Assembly: GCF_022829635.1 (NCBI RefSeq)
Contig: NZ_JAKSYO010000050.1
Span: forward strand, 1 to 64,000
DNA length: 64,000 nucleotides
From: Methylobacterium sp. E-066
GTDB taxonomy: Bacteria; Pseudomonadota; Alphaproteobacteria; Rhizobiales; Beijerinckiaceae
Direction of reading: 5' to 3'
In this document: positions 34,735 to 42,879 of the stretch, one piece after another
Layout: every line of letters begins with the position of its first letter
Numbering within the stretch: the first letter of the stretch is position 1
The notes under the pieces: model-generated
Told to the model about the DNA's origin: nothing
The model's input: the letters and a program-made list of their open reading frames with translations, nothing else
Databases searched by the model: none
Translations under genes and position numbers: made by a program

Positions 34735-37700
34735 CCGATGCCCTCGACGCTCTGCGCCGGGTCGATTTCGATTGGGTGCGCACGCTCGACAGCATCTGGG
34801 TCGACACCGCGCCCATCGGCAGCCCGAACGAGCGCCTCGTCCCCGGCCTCGTCGCCGACCTGCACGCCAAAGCCCGCAAGCCGGCCGACCGCGCCATCGG
34901 CCGCGTCTTCGTCGGGCCGGCCGGCGTCGGCAAGACCCATCTGGTCGGGCAGCTCCGCCGCGAGGCCTGGCGCACCGGTGCGTGGTTCGTGCCCCTGGAC
35001 GTCCTCGGGCTGACGGATTTCTGGCGCAGCGCGGCCCTGAGCTTCGTGACCGCCCTCCTGCAAAAGATGCCGGACGGACGGCGGCAATCGGATGCGGTGC
35101 TGGCGGGCGTGGCACGCCGCTTCGGGGTCGAGACGCAGGTCGAGGCCGCGTTCAACACCCCGAATATCGACGCCCGCCGGATCGTCGATGTCCTCGTCAC
35201 GGCGCTGATGCGGGTCGATGCGGCGCGGGCGCTCAAGCATCTCGACGTGTTCCGCGCGCTCTGCCTGCTGCGCTCGCAGGATTTCGGCGTGGTCGGCCTC
35301 GCCCATGCCTGGCTGCAGGGCTACGACGCCGACCCGGTTGAGCGGGCCGCCCTGGGCTTCAAGACGCCGCCGCCGGCCCCCGTCGAGCTCGTGCGGGGCA
35401 TGAGCTGGATCATGGCCCTGAGCGGTCCGACGCTCATCGCGGTCGACCAGATCGACGGGATCATCGAGAGCAGCCGGCTCGCCGCGGAGGATGGGCTCGA
35501 CGCGGAAGCCGGCCTCGCCGAGGTGCTGGCCGCGGGCCTGCTCGAGGTCAACATCGTCTGCGACCGCAGCATGACGGTGGTGACCTGCCTCGAGGAATCC
35601 TGGGCGCGCCTCACGGCGCGCAGCCTCGCGCCGATGCTGGGCCGCTTCGGGGAGCCGACGGTGCTGCTGGGCATGAACGAGCAGGCTGCCGCCGCCGCCC
35701 TCGTGGCCGGCCGGCTGGCCCCAGCCTACGCGGAGACCGGTTTCGAGGCCCCGTCGCCGACCTGGCCGTTCAGCGCGCGCGCCATCGCGGAGGCGGCAGC
35801 GGCCAACATGATGCCGCGCACCCTGCTGATGCGCTGCGACGCCGTCCGCCGCCGCTGCCTCGCGGAGGGCGCGGTCACGATCTGCGACAGCCTCGGCAAG
35901 GCGCCGGATGCGCCGGTGACGGTGGCGTCACCCACCGAGTTCGACCTCGCCGAGGCCTGCAAGGCGGCCGACATTTCGGGCATCCGCAGCGACGAGGATC
36001 GCTGGCTCGGCCAGTTGCTGCGCGACGTCTTCGACCTCTACACCCTGGAGGACGACCCGGACGACACGCTCGACGTCGCCAGCCGGGGCGAACCCGACCA
36101 GCGGATCCCGCCGCTCCACGGACGGCTGATCTTCATCCATCATGACGAGAACGACCGCGAGCGGCACGTCTGCTACCGGGCGCTCCAGCACCAGAATGCC
36201 ATCGCGTTCCAGGCCCGCCTGCGGGCGGCGCTCACAGCCTCGGGCATCTCGGCGCGGATCCCCGACCGGGAATTGCTGCTGGTCCGCCGCGGGCCCATGC
36301 CGGGCGGGTCCAAGACGAAGCAGCTCGTCGCGGCGTTCACGGCGGCCGGCGGCCGGTCGATCGATCCCTCGGACGAGGACCTGCGGACCTTCGTCGCCCT
36401 GCGCGACCTGCACGCCTGGGCGCAGGCGGAGGGCATCTCCGACCGGTTCGAGCGCTGGATCCGCGCCGAGCAGCCGCTGGTGAAGACGGCCTTCTTCCGG
36501 GACGCGGGCCTCGCCCACGCGGCGGCCAGCGCAGAGGCCCCCGCATCCGGCCGGACGATCCCGGCCCCGAGGAGCGACGGAGAGGACATCGCTCTCCCGA
36601 TCGCCCAGAAAAAGGCCGCCCCCGAGGGGTCCGACGCTGCCGGCAAACCCGCTTCGGCGCGGGCGGATGCCGATGGGCCGGGCCGGGCGATCCGGGCCGA
36701 GGGGACCGCCTCCGGGTCGGCTGCGCCGGACGCGATCCCGGTCGGGCACCGGATGACGCCCGACGCCCCCGAGGTGAGCCTGCCCCTGCGCCTGCTGCCC
36801 CGCCACACCGCGATCATCGCGGGCTCGGGCTCCGGCAAGACCGTGCTCCTGCGCCGCCTCGTGGAGGAGGCCGCCCTGGCGGGGATTCCGGCCATCGTGA
36901 TCGATCCCAACAACGATCTCTCGCGGCTCGGCGACGCATGGCCGGCGCGACCGAAAGGGTTTTCCCCGGAGGACGACCGCAAGGCGGCGCTCTACGCCGA
37001 GCGGGTCGAGGTCGTGGTCTGGACGCCGGGCGTGCATGCCGGCAACCCGCTGTTTCTCTCGGTCCTGCCCGACTTCGCGGAACTCAGCGCGGATCGGGAC
37101 GAGCGCCAGCAGGCGATCGAGATGGCGGCCGAGACCCTGGGCCCGCTGGCCGGCGCCAAGACCAATCTCCTGCGCGGCGTGCTGGCCGGCGCGCTCCATC
37201 ATTTCGCGGACCGGGGCGGGGGCAAGCTCAACGACTTCATCGCCCTGCTCGCGGACCTGCCCGACGGGATCAGCCCGATCGGCAACGCCGCCAAGCTCGG
37301 GCTCGGCATGGCGGACCAGCTTCATGCCGCGATCGCGACGAACCCGCTTCTGAAGGTGGACGGCGCGGTGCTCGACCCGCGGCAGCTGTTCTTCGGGCGC
37401 GACCCCGCGCGCACGCGCATCTCGGTCATCAACCTGTCGGGCCTTGCCTCGGACGCGGCCCGGGAGGATTTCGTGAACCGGCTCCAGATGACGCTGTTCG
37501 GCTGGATCAAGAAGAACCCGTCCCCGCGCGGCATGCTCTACGTGGTCGACGAGGCGCAGACCTTCCTGCCCGCCCAGAAGGCGTCGCCGGGCCTCGGCAG
37601 CGGCATCAAGCTCGTGGCGCAGGGTCGCAAGTATGGGCTCGGGATGATCGTGGCGACGCAGGTGCCGCGCGGCATCCACAACCAGGTCGTCTCCAATTGC

Positions 37701-37967
37701 ACCACGCAGTTCTTCGGCCGGCAGAGCGCACCCGCGACCATCGCGGCCGCCCAGGAGATCCTCGCGGCGAACGGGGGCACTGCTGCCGATATCGGCAAAC
37801 TGGGGGCGGGGGAATTTTATTTCGCCACCGAGGGCTCGGGACGGCCGGCCAAGCTGCGCACGCCGCTCTGCCTCTCCTACCACCCAGCCAACCCGCCGAC
37901 GCCGGAAGAGGTCGTTCGTCAAGCCAGGCGCTCGACCGAGCCGGATACCCGCGCGGGGGCCTCCTGA
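34731..37967 (+). CDS. Dual ATPase: N-terminal AAA+/STAND-like and C-terminal HerA/FtsK-like domain
   Basis: 1078 residues. P-loop 1: GPAGVGKT at 62-69, Walker B LIAVDQID at 235-242, followed by a helical region with MMPRTLLMRCDAVRRRCL (about 360-377), ORC/STAND-like. Residues ~400-600 are an unknown middle (GPMPGGSKTKQLVAAFTAAG, 521-540). A disordered Ala/Pro/Asp-rich linker (about 595-670) leads to P-loop 2: GSGSGKT at 698-704, then IVIDPNNDLSRLGDAWP, Walker B LYVVDEAQTF at 936-945, and GRKYGLGMIVATQVPRGI (965-982), all HerA/FtsK-type. The N-terminal fold could sense or load and the C-terminal motor translocate DNA. Its genes are tightly coupled to the nuclease and winged-helix genes. Confidence 0.85.
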   Translation: MTDALDALRRVDFDWVRTLDSIWVDTAPIGSPNERLVPGLVADLHAKARKPADRAIGRVFVGPAGVGKTHLVGQLRREAWRTGAWFVPLDVLGLTDFWRSAALSFVTALLQKMPDGRRQSDAVLAGVARRFGVETQVEAAFNTPNIDARRIVDVLVTALMRVDAARALKHLDVFRALCLLRSQDFGVVGLAHAWLQGYDADPVERAALGFKTPPPAPVELVRGMSWIMALSGPTLIAVDQIDGIIESSRLAAEDGLDAEAGLAEVLAAGLLEVNIVCDRSMTVVTCLEESWARLTARSLAPMLGRFGEPTVLLGMNEQAAAAALVAGRLAPAYAETGFEAPSPTWPFSARAIAEAAAANMMPRTLLMRCDAVRRRCLAEGAVTICDSLGKAPDAPVTVASPTEFDLAEACKAADISGIRSDEDRWLGQLLRDVFDLYTLEDDPDDTLDVASRGEPDQRIPPLHGRLIFIHHDENDRERHVCYRALQHQNAIAFQARLRAALTASGISARIPDRELLLVRRGPMPGGSKTKQLVAAFTAAGGRSIDPSDEDLRTFVALRDLHAWAQAEGISDRFERWIRAEQPLVKTAFFRDAGLAHAAASAEAPASGRTIPAPRSDGEDIALPIAQKKAAPEGSDAAGKPASARADADGPGRAIRAEGTASGSAAPDAIPVGHRMTPDAPEVSLPLRLLPRHTAIIAGSGSGKTVLLRRLVEEAALAGIPAIVIDPNNDLSRLGDAWPARPKGFSPEDDRKAALYAERVEVVVWTPGVHAGNPLFLSVLPDFAELSADRDERQQAIEMAAETLGPLAGAKTNLLRGVLAGALHHFADRGGGKLNDFIALLADLPDGISPIGNAAKLGLGMADQLHAAIATNPLLKVDGAVLDPRQLFFGRDPARTRISVINLSGLASDAAREDFVNRLQMTLFGWIKKNPSPRGMLYVVDEAQTFLPAQKASPGLGSGIKLVAQGRKYGLGMIVATQVPRGIHNQVVSNCTTQFFGRQSAPATIAAAQEILAANGGTAADIGKLGAGEFYFATEGSGRPAKLRTPLCLSYHPANPPTPEEVVRQARRSTEPDTRAGAS

Positions 37968-37981
37968 GGCACCCGATCCCG

Positions 37982-38013
37982 GGCCGGCGTCGCCACGCGC
38001 GGCGACGCCGGCC
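37982..38013 (+). terminator. Strong hairpin after the nuclease-ATPase operon
   Basis: Arms GGCCGGCGTCGCC (37982-37994) and GGCGACGCCGGCC (38001-38013) pair perfectly around a six-base loop. It lies 14 bases after the ATPase stop. There is no T-run, so it may be a rho-dependent or stability element rather than a classical terminator. Confidence 0.5.
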
Positions 38014-38135
38014 ACGTTCAAGGCGCGGCACTGGTAGCTGCCTGCCTCATTGTAATCCTGCGGCATGGGCAGCTTCTCGGCGCGGCGCGGGGTGCGCGGC
38101 TTGTTGACATTGGCGGGCAGGGGCGGGGGTCGCGG

Positions 38136-38564
38136 ATGGCGCAGACGATCGATCGCGGGACGCTGGACCGGCTGATCGCCCTCGGCCGGGCGCGCGGTGA
38201 ACTCACGGCGCAGGACCTGCAGGCCGCGCTGCCGGTCGACCGCATGGAAGTCGACGCCCTGGTGCTGGTGATGCTGGAGCTCGACGCCGCGGGGGTCAGC
38301 GTCGAGCCGGAGGCGTTCGGGCCGCCCGTGGACCGGCCGATCTCCGGATCGCTGATGCTCCCGGAGCAGCTCTCCGGGACGCCGCCGCCTGTCTTGCCCG
38401 CGGGCGGGACGGGAGCCCCGGCCGTGCCGGCGGAGCCCGCGCCGATCCGGCCCGCCACCCCGCCCGAGCGGGATCCGGACGGAAGCCGGGACGTCACCCG
38501 GGCCGTCGCCCTGGCGGGGCTCGCGACGCTGCTCATCCTCGGCGCCGTGCTGTTGTTGCTGTGA
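38136..38564 (+). CDS. Sigma-70 region 1.1-like domain with C-terminal membrane anchor
   Basis: 142 residues. The N-terminal ~55 (LDRLIALGRARGELTAQDLQ, then AALPVDRMEVDALVLVMLEL and DAAGVSVEP) resembles sigma-70 region 1.1 of RpoD, which guards the polymerase channel. A Pro-rich linker follows, and one membrane span (RAVALAGLATLLILGAVLLL) ends the protein. No sigma regions 2-4 are present, so it is not a sigma factor. Related short proteins with 1.1 domains exist in Rhizobiales. Role unknown. Confidence 0.6.
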   Translation: MAQTIDRGTLDRLIALGRARGELTAQDLQAALPVDRMEVDALVLVMLELDAAGVSVEPEAFGPPVDRPISGSLMLPEQLSGTPPPVLPAGGTGAPAVPAEPAPIRPATPPERDPDGSRDVTRAVALAGLATLLILGAVLLLL

Positions 38565-38653
38565 TGCCCGGCTGTGAGGCTCCGGGCCGGAACGCTTCCG
38601 CGGGCCGCCCCGTTGGCCCCGGCCCTGGCGGACCAAGAGGACGAACCCCGACC

Positions 38654-39043
38654 ATGCGTCAACGCGCCGATAACACCCTGGCCCTGCTGGTCGCGGCCCT
38701 GCGCGAGAGCGCGGCGCATATGGAGGCGCTGCTGACGCTGGCGCGGACCGAGATCGACGGCAACGTCCGGGCCATCGTCTCGCTGATCGCGATCGTGGGC
38801 ACGATCCCCGTGCTGCTGATCGTCACGTTCTTCCTCGGGCTCGACGCGGTGGTGAAGCTGCTCGCCGTGCCGTTCGGCTCCGAGGCGCCGGCGGCGCTGA
38901 TCGTCGCGGCGCCGTTCCTGGCCGTGGCGCTGGTGCTCGGCTGGCTCGGCCTGCGCCGGATGGCGCTCTCGAACCTGGAGCCGTGGCGGACGTGGCGGCA
39001 GGTGAAGCAGGATGCCCGCGAGGTGGCGCGGACGCGGGCCTAG
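38654..39043 (+). CDS. Holin-like (phage holin superfamily, DUF1469) membrane protein
   Basis: 129 residues from the ATG at 38654. A helical N-terminus (LALLVAALRESAAHMEALLT) precedes two membrane spans, AIVSLIAIVGTIPVLLIVTF and ALIVAAPFLAVALVLGWLGL, and a charged tail ending REVARTRA. This order fits the Phage_holin_3_6/DUF1469 family, widespread in Rhizobiales chromosomes with unknown role. Confidence 0.65.
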   Translation: MRQRADNTLALLVAALRESAAHMEALLTLARTEIDGNVRAIVSLIAIVGTIPVLLIVTFFLGLDAVVKLLAVPFGSEAPAALIVAAPFLAVALVLGWLGLRRMALSNLEPWRTWRQVKQDAREVARTRA

Positions 39044-39082
39044 AGTCGCGCGCGACCGCATACGGACAAACGATCGGGGTTT

Positions 39083-39176
39083 CAAAAGGTCTTCGAACTT
39101 TTGCGGGTGCAGGGCAGAGCCCTGCGAGCCTCGGGACTTTGTCCCAAACCTGACCAAAGGGCTCCAAGCCCTTTGG
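39083..39176. repeat. Cluster of four hairpins
   Basis: Four perfect or near-perfect hairpins in 94 bases: CAAAAG..CTTTTG (39083-39103), GCAGGGC-AGA-GCCCTGC (39109-39125), GGGAC-TTT-GTCCC (39133-39145) and CCAAAGGGCT-CCA-AGCCCTTTGG (39154-39176). It lies between the convergent holin-like and histidine kinase genes and probably terminates both. The same hairpin motif is common in this genus, as I recall. Confidence 0.7.
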
Positions 39177-39195
39177 AAACCCAGGGCTTTGCGAT

Positions 39196-40929
39196 TTACT
39201 GCGTCGGCGCCAGGATCGCGCTGAGTCCCGGATCGAGCGGCACATCGAGGTGGCAGCGGAGGCCCTCGGCCTCGAAGGCGAGGTCGACGAGGCCGTCGAG
39301 TTCGCGCCGCACCCCACCCGAGATCAGGCGTGTCCCGAAGCCGGCCCGGGCCGGCGGCTGCACCGGCGGGCCGCCGCTCTCCTGCCAGGTTAGGCGCAGG
39401 CGCAGCGTCCCGCCTTCCATCGCGGCGAGGGACCACGAGACCCGGACGCGTCCCCCGGAGACCGAGAGCGCGCCGTACTTGGCCGCGTTCGTGGTCAGCT
39501 CGTGGATCGTCATGCCCAGAGCCAGCACGTGCCGGGGGGACAGCGAGACGTCGGGACCGTCGAGGCCGATCTGGTCGCCGCCCGTGCGATAGGGGCTCAG
39601 CTCGCTCTCCAGCACCTCGCGCAAGGAGGCCCCGCTCCAATCCTCGCGGGTCAGGAGGTCGTGGGTCTTGGACAAAGCCAGGATCCGCGCCTCCAGGACC
39701 CCCTCGGACCCGCGGGACTGGCGGGCCAGCGCCTGCACGGTGGCCAGCGTGTTCTTCACCCGATGGTTCAACTCGTGCAGCATCGTCACCTGCTGCTCCT
39801 GGAGGGCGCGCCCGCGGCGGATCTCGGCGTGCAGCTCGTCGGCGTTGCGCTGAAGCGTGCCGGCCATGGCGTCGAGCTTGCCGCCGAGTCGGCCGAACTC
39901 CGTGGTGCCGCGCACGCCCGTGCGGGCGGTGAGGTCGCCGGCCTGCCAGGCGGCCGCGATCCGGAGCAGGCGATCGATCGGGCGGCGGATGAACATCCGT
40001 CCGGCCAGGAGCGCCGCCGCCAGCGCCAGCACCGCGCCCAGGGCGATCAGCACCAGCCCGCGGCGCGTGGCGGCGTCGATATCCGCGAAGGCCGCCGCGC
40101 TGTCGCGTCCGACCATCAGGCGCACCCCCGCGAGCGGTCCCCCCGGCCTAGCGGTGGCGATGATCCGGGTGCGGCCGTCGAGGCCCTCGGCGATGCGCAC
40201 GTCGCCGTCCCCGGCCGTCAGCATCGCGGCGCGTTCCGGCGGAATCCGTTTGCCGATCCAGTCCGCCCCGTTCGGGCGCTGCGCGATGATGAGGCCGTCG
40301 TTATCCGTCACCGTGATGGCCGTCTCCGCCTGGTGCAGCGTCTGCTCCAGGTGGTCAGACAGCCAGTCGAGATCGACGGCGGCCAAGAGGACGCCTGTGG
40401 CCGGGACGCCGGTCGCTCGAATGCCTGTCGCCGCGGCGACCGCCTCGTCGGCCGCGGACACCACCCGGGCGAAGTGGATCGACGGCCGTTTCGAAACGAT
40501 GCCCTGCGCGTAGCCGCCGACCGCGAAGCCGTCCGCCTCGAGGGCGCGGCGGTGATAGGCCCGCGCCCCGCTCGAATAGGCCCCCGCCGCGGAACCGGCG
40601 CTGTCGCAGATCACGCTGCCGTCGGGATCCGTGAGCGCGATCAGGATCACGTGCGGGAGCCGGGCGGCGGATCGCTTTAGATACGCTTCACAGGCGGCGG
40701 GCTCGCGCGCCCGCACGGACGGATCCCCGGAGATGAGGTCGAGGGCCTGCCGCATCCGGTCCGACAGCTGGGCGAAATCCTCCGCGGCGCCCCGGACTGT
40801 GGCGAGGGCGTCGGCGCGCACCGCCGCGTCGCGGCTCGTCCGCAGGGCGACCTCATTGTAGCCCTGGATCACCAGCGCTGGGGTGAGCGCCAGCAGCACC
40901 AGCAGCAGGATACGCGTGGTCAGCGACAT
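39196..40929 (-). CDS. HWE-family sensor histidine kinase with extracytoplasmic sensor
   Basis: 577 residues. Membrane span 1 (ILLLVLLALTPALVIQGYNE) and span 2 (LVLIALGAVLALAAALLAGR) bracket a ~260-residue periplasmic sensor (dCache-like). A HAMP linker (RRPIDRLLRIAAAWQAGDLT) and short coiled coil lead to the phosphoacceptor box HELNHRVKNTLATVQALARQ (385-404), N-box HELTTNAAKYGALS (476-489) and WQE (515-517), which places it in the HWE/HisKA_2 group. No receiver domain or partner regulator adjoins it. The ligand is unknown. Confidence 0.92.
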   Translation of the reverse strand: MSLTTRILLLVLLALTPALVIQGYNEVALRTSRDAAVRADALATVRGAAEDFAQLSDRMRQALDLISGDPSVRAREPAACEAYLKRSAARLPHVILIALTDPDGSVICDSAGSAAGAYSSGARAYHRRALEADGFAVGGYAQGIVSKRPSIHFARVVSAADEAVAAATGIRATGVPATGVLLAAVDLDWLSDHLEQTLHQAETAITVTDNDGLIIAQRPNGADWIGKRIPPERAAMLTAGDGDVRIAEGLDGRTRIIATARPGGPLAGVRLMVGRDSAAAFADIDAATRRGLVLIALGAVLALAAALLAGRMFIRRPIDRLLRIAAAWQAGDLTARTGVRGTTEFGRLGGKLDAMAGTLQRNADELHAEIRRGRALQEQQVTMLHELNHRVKNTLATVQALARQSRGSEGVLEARILALSKTHDLLTREDWSGASLREVLESELSPYRTGGDQIGLDGPDVSLSPRHVLALGMTIHELTTNAAKYGALSVSGGRVRVSWSLAAMEGGTLRLRLTWQESGGPPVQPPARAGFGTRLISGGVRRELDGLVDLAFEAEGLRCHLDVPLDPGLSAILAPTQ

Positions 40930-40935
40930 GGCTCG

Positions 40936-41240
40936 TCAGTCGCGGCCCTCGCCGGCATGAGCGGCCTGGAGCGCGGCGAATCCGAGGTCGCCCGGAACCT
41001 CCACGATCAGGTCGCGCAACGCCGGCTCATCCTCTACCACGCGCACGGTATGACCGCGCTCGCCCCGGTGCCGTTCGGTCAGGCCGGCCGCCGCCCTCTC
41101 AGGCGCTCCGACACCGAGGTGCCGCGACAGATAGAGCTTGACCGTCCTGCCGCAAGCCGACGCCGCGTGGATCCGGCCATGTCCCGCCAGCGGCTCGGCC
41201 AGGCCGGCGATCATCGACAGGCTGGTGCGGAACGGCAAGG
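40936..41240 (-). pseudogene. Remnant of a hybrid histidine kinase
   Basis: Minus-strand residues SLSMIAGLAEPLAGHGRIHA and GRTVKLYLSRHLGV match the ATP-lid end of a kinase domain (normally GLSMVYGF..Q..G...I.S). HTVRVVEDEPALRDLIVEVP then GDLGFAALQAAHAGEG is the start of a receiver domain that stops at 40936 after about 38 residues. Both halves are truncated, so it is a relic. Confidence 0.6.
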
Positions 41241-41420
41241 CTCCGGCAGCGATCGCCGGTCTCACGGCCTGCGGATCGCGCGGCATCGGCCGGACACGGC
41301 CGGCGCCGGGGCAAAGGCGAGATCGAAGGCTGTACGCCGGCTCATCCCGGCCTTGTTGCAGAACCGGCGGACGCTCGCCAGCCCGCAGACGGGCTCGGCC
41401 TCGAAACGCTGCGGCTTGCC

Positions 41421-41645
41421 TTAATGCTCGTGGCTGCGCGCTCCGCCCGCGACGGGGCGCAGATGCAGGAAGCTGCGCTCGCCGGTAGCCGCCTCCGCGA
41501 CGTGCTGGATCGTGTCGAGCAGCTCGGTGACCGCCTGCGGCGCGGCGGGTCGGAACTGCGCCTTGGGCTCGACCCAGCGCTTCCGCGTGCGCCTCGCGGC
41601 GATCTGCGCCTCGCTCAGCGCATCGAAATCCCGGCGTCGAACCAT
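41421..41645 (-). CDS. Small hypothetical protein
   Basis: 74 residues: a basic N-terminus (RRRDFDALSEAQIAARRTRK) and a helix (AVTELLDTIQHVAEAATGER). No motif recognised. Base composition is like the neighbourhood. Could be a small regulatory protein. Confidence 0.45.
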   Translation of the reverse strand: MVRRRDFDALSEAQIAARRTRKRWVEPKAQFRPAAPQAVTELLDTIQHVAEAATGERSFLHLRPVAGGARSHEH

Positions 41646-41766
41646 GGCTCAGCCCTCCGTCCGGAACTGTGTCGGCCCATGGTTGACGAAAGGTTAACGC
41701 CCCGGGCTGATCGGTGCCGGCATGGCGATCCCGCAGCCCCAAGGGGCGGGGTGGCGGCACACGAGC

Positions 41767-41871
41767 CTAGAGCGGCGCCGGGCCGCGCGGCTCCGTCCGG
41801 TCCGTCAAGGTCCGCAACAGTTTAAGCAGCACCGCGCGGATACGCGCGCGAAGGTGGGTCTCGTCCGACAT
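41767..41871 (-). CDS. Very small ORF, paralogue-like to 42007-42144
   Basis: 34 residues: MSDETHLRARIRAVLLKLLR then TLTDRTEPRG. No ribosome site seen. The segment RARIRAVLLKL resembles RAHIRSVLSKI in the ORF to the right. Confidence 0.3.
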   Translation of the reverse strand: MSDETHLRARIRAVLLKLLRTLTDRTEPRGPAPL

Positions 41872-42006
41872 GGGTCGATCTACGGCGCGACGACGCTGGA
41901 AGTTTCAGAAACCCGCTATTTCGTACGGCGTTGCTACGCAAAAAGGCGGTCGTGCGCGGAAGCCCGCGCGCCTCCCATCACCCAAGGGCGTATTGCCAAG
42001 CCGCCC

Positions 42007-42144
42007 TCAGCGCGTCTGATCCTTGGGTATTGATGGCGTACCGATCTTCGAGAGAACGCTCCGGATATGCGCCCGCACCATCTCTTTTCTGTTTGAACCG
42101 GTGCCCGTGCTCTTCGCAGCAGGCGGCTCTTCGGAGGTCGACAT
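42007..42144 (-). CDS. Small hypothetical protein
   Basis: 45 residues from the ATG at 42144: MSTSEEPPAAKSTGTGSNRK, then EMVRAHIRSVLSKIGTPSIP. Weak ribosome site (CCGGGG). Possibly a paralogue of the tiny ORF at 41767. Confidence 0.35.
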   Translation of the reverse strand: MSTSEEPPAAKSTGTGSNRKEMVRAHIRSVLSKIGTPSIPKDQTR

Positions 42145-42383
42145 GTCAAAGCCCCGGGGTCGGAAGCACCACCTCTTCGGGCCACTGGGTGTGGGCGGGC
42201 GGGCTATGGCCAAGATCTATATTAGATCGCCGCGATCAAATCTCGGCGTTATTGTCGTAGCGCCGACCAATTCACGTTTTAGCTACATTAAGGTTTATCG
42301 CAGTCGGCGTTGGTCGCAGCCGCGCACCAGACTACGTAGCATGGTCCGAGCGCCCGCCAGCGGGTTCCAGCAGGGGGAAGTCG

Positions 42384-42605
42384 GTGCCCGAGCGCTTTTA
42401 CTTCGATGTCGAGAACGACCGGGAGCGGATCCGGGACGATGTGGGCGTCGAGGCCGAGAGCCTGGAGGAGGCCCTGGCCGAAGCGCACAGCGTGATCGAA
42501 GAGATGGCGGGTTCTGTCGGCAGGGGCGCGTCCGGCGCCTCGTGGACCCTGGTGGTCCGGGATGCCGCCGGGTCGGTGGTCGGCCGCCTGCCGATCCAGC
42601 CGTGA
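42384..42605 (+). CDS. DUF6894-family protein
   Basis: 73 residues with a GTG start and GGGGGAAG upstream. PERFYFDVENDRERIRDDVG and GVEAESLEEALAEAHSVIEE, ending WTLVVRDAAGSVVGRLPI, fit the DUF6894 family that is abundant in Methylobacterium and relatives. Function unknown; often near stress or regulatory genes. Confidence 0.75.
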   Translation: MPERFYFDVENDRERIRDDVGVEAESLEEALAEAHSVIEEMAGSVGRGASGASWTLVVRDAAGSVVGRLPIQP

Positions 42606-42754
42606 GGGTGCCCCGATCAAAGAACCCGCCGCGGCACGGGCCGGGCGGGTTTGAAGGTGATCTCGTCTCGGAGAATGCCGGATCTTAGACGCCGCACCCG
42701 ACGGCCGCATCCCTCATCCGGGGGAAAGCCTCCACACGTTTCAGCGATGCCTCG

Positions 42755-42860
42755 GCCTGGAGCCGTTCCCGATCGCGTTGCAATCGGGAACGGCTCCAAG
42801 TCCTTGATTGAACGCGCTCGCTGACGCCGAACCGGTATCCACTTCGGCGGCGCGCGCCTG
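42755..42860 (-). repeat. Dispersed ~100-bp palindromic repeat, copy B
   Basis: Inverted copy of the repeat at 8369-8472: GCCGTTCCCGATCGCGTTGC, CGCGCTCGCTGACGCC and GAACCGGTATCCACTTCGGC. The hairpin arms are complete in this copy (GGAGCCGTTCCCGAT and ATCGGGAACGGCTCC). Located just downstream of the lactonase gene. Confidence 0.75.
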
Positions 42861-42879
42861 ACCGGAAGGATCGAGGCGA

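Noticed and set aside
35928..38636. Minus-strand frame opposite the dual ATPase
   Set aside because: Shadow composition; the plus strand shows two full ATPase units.
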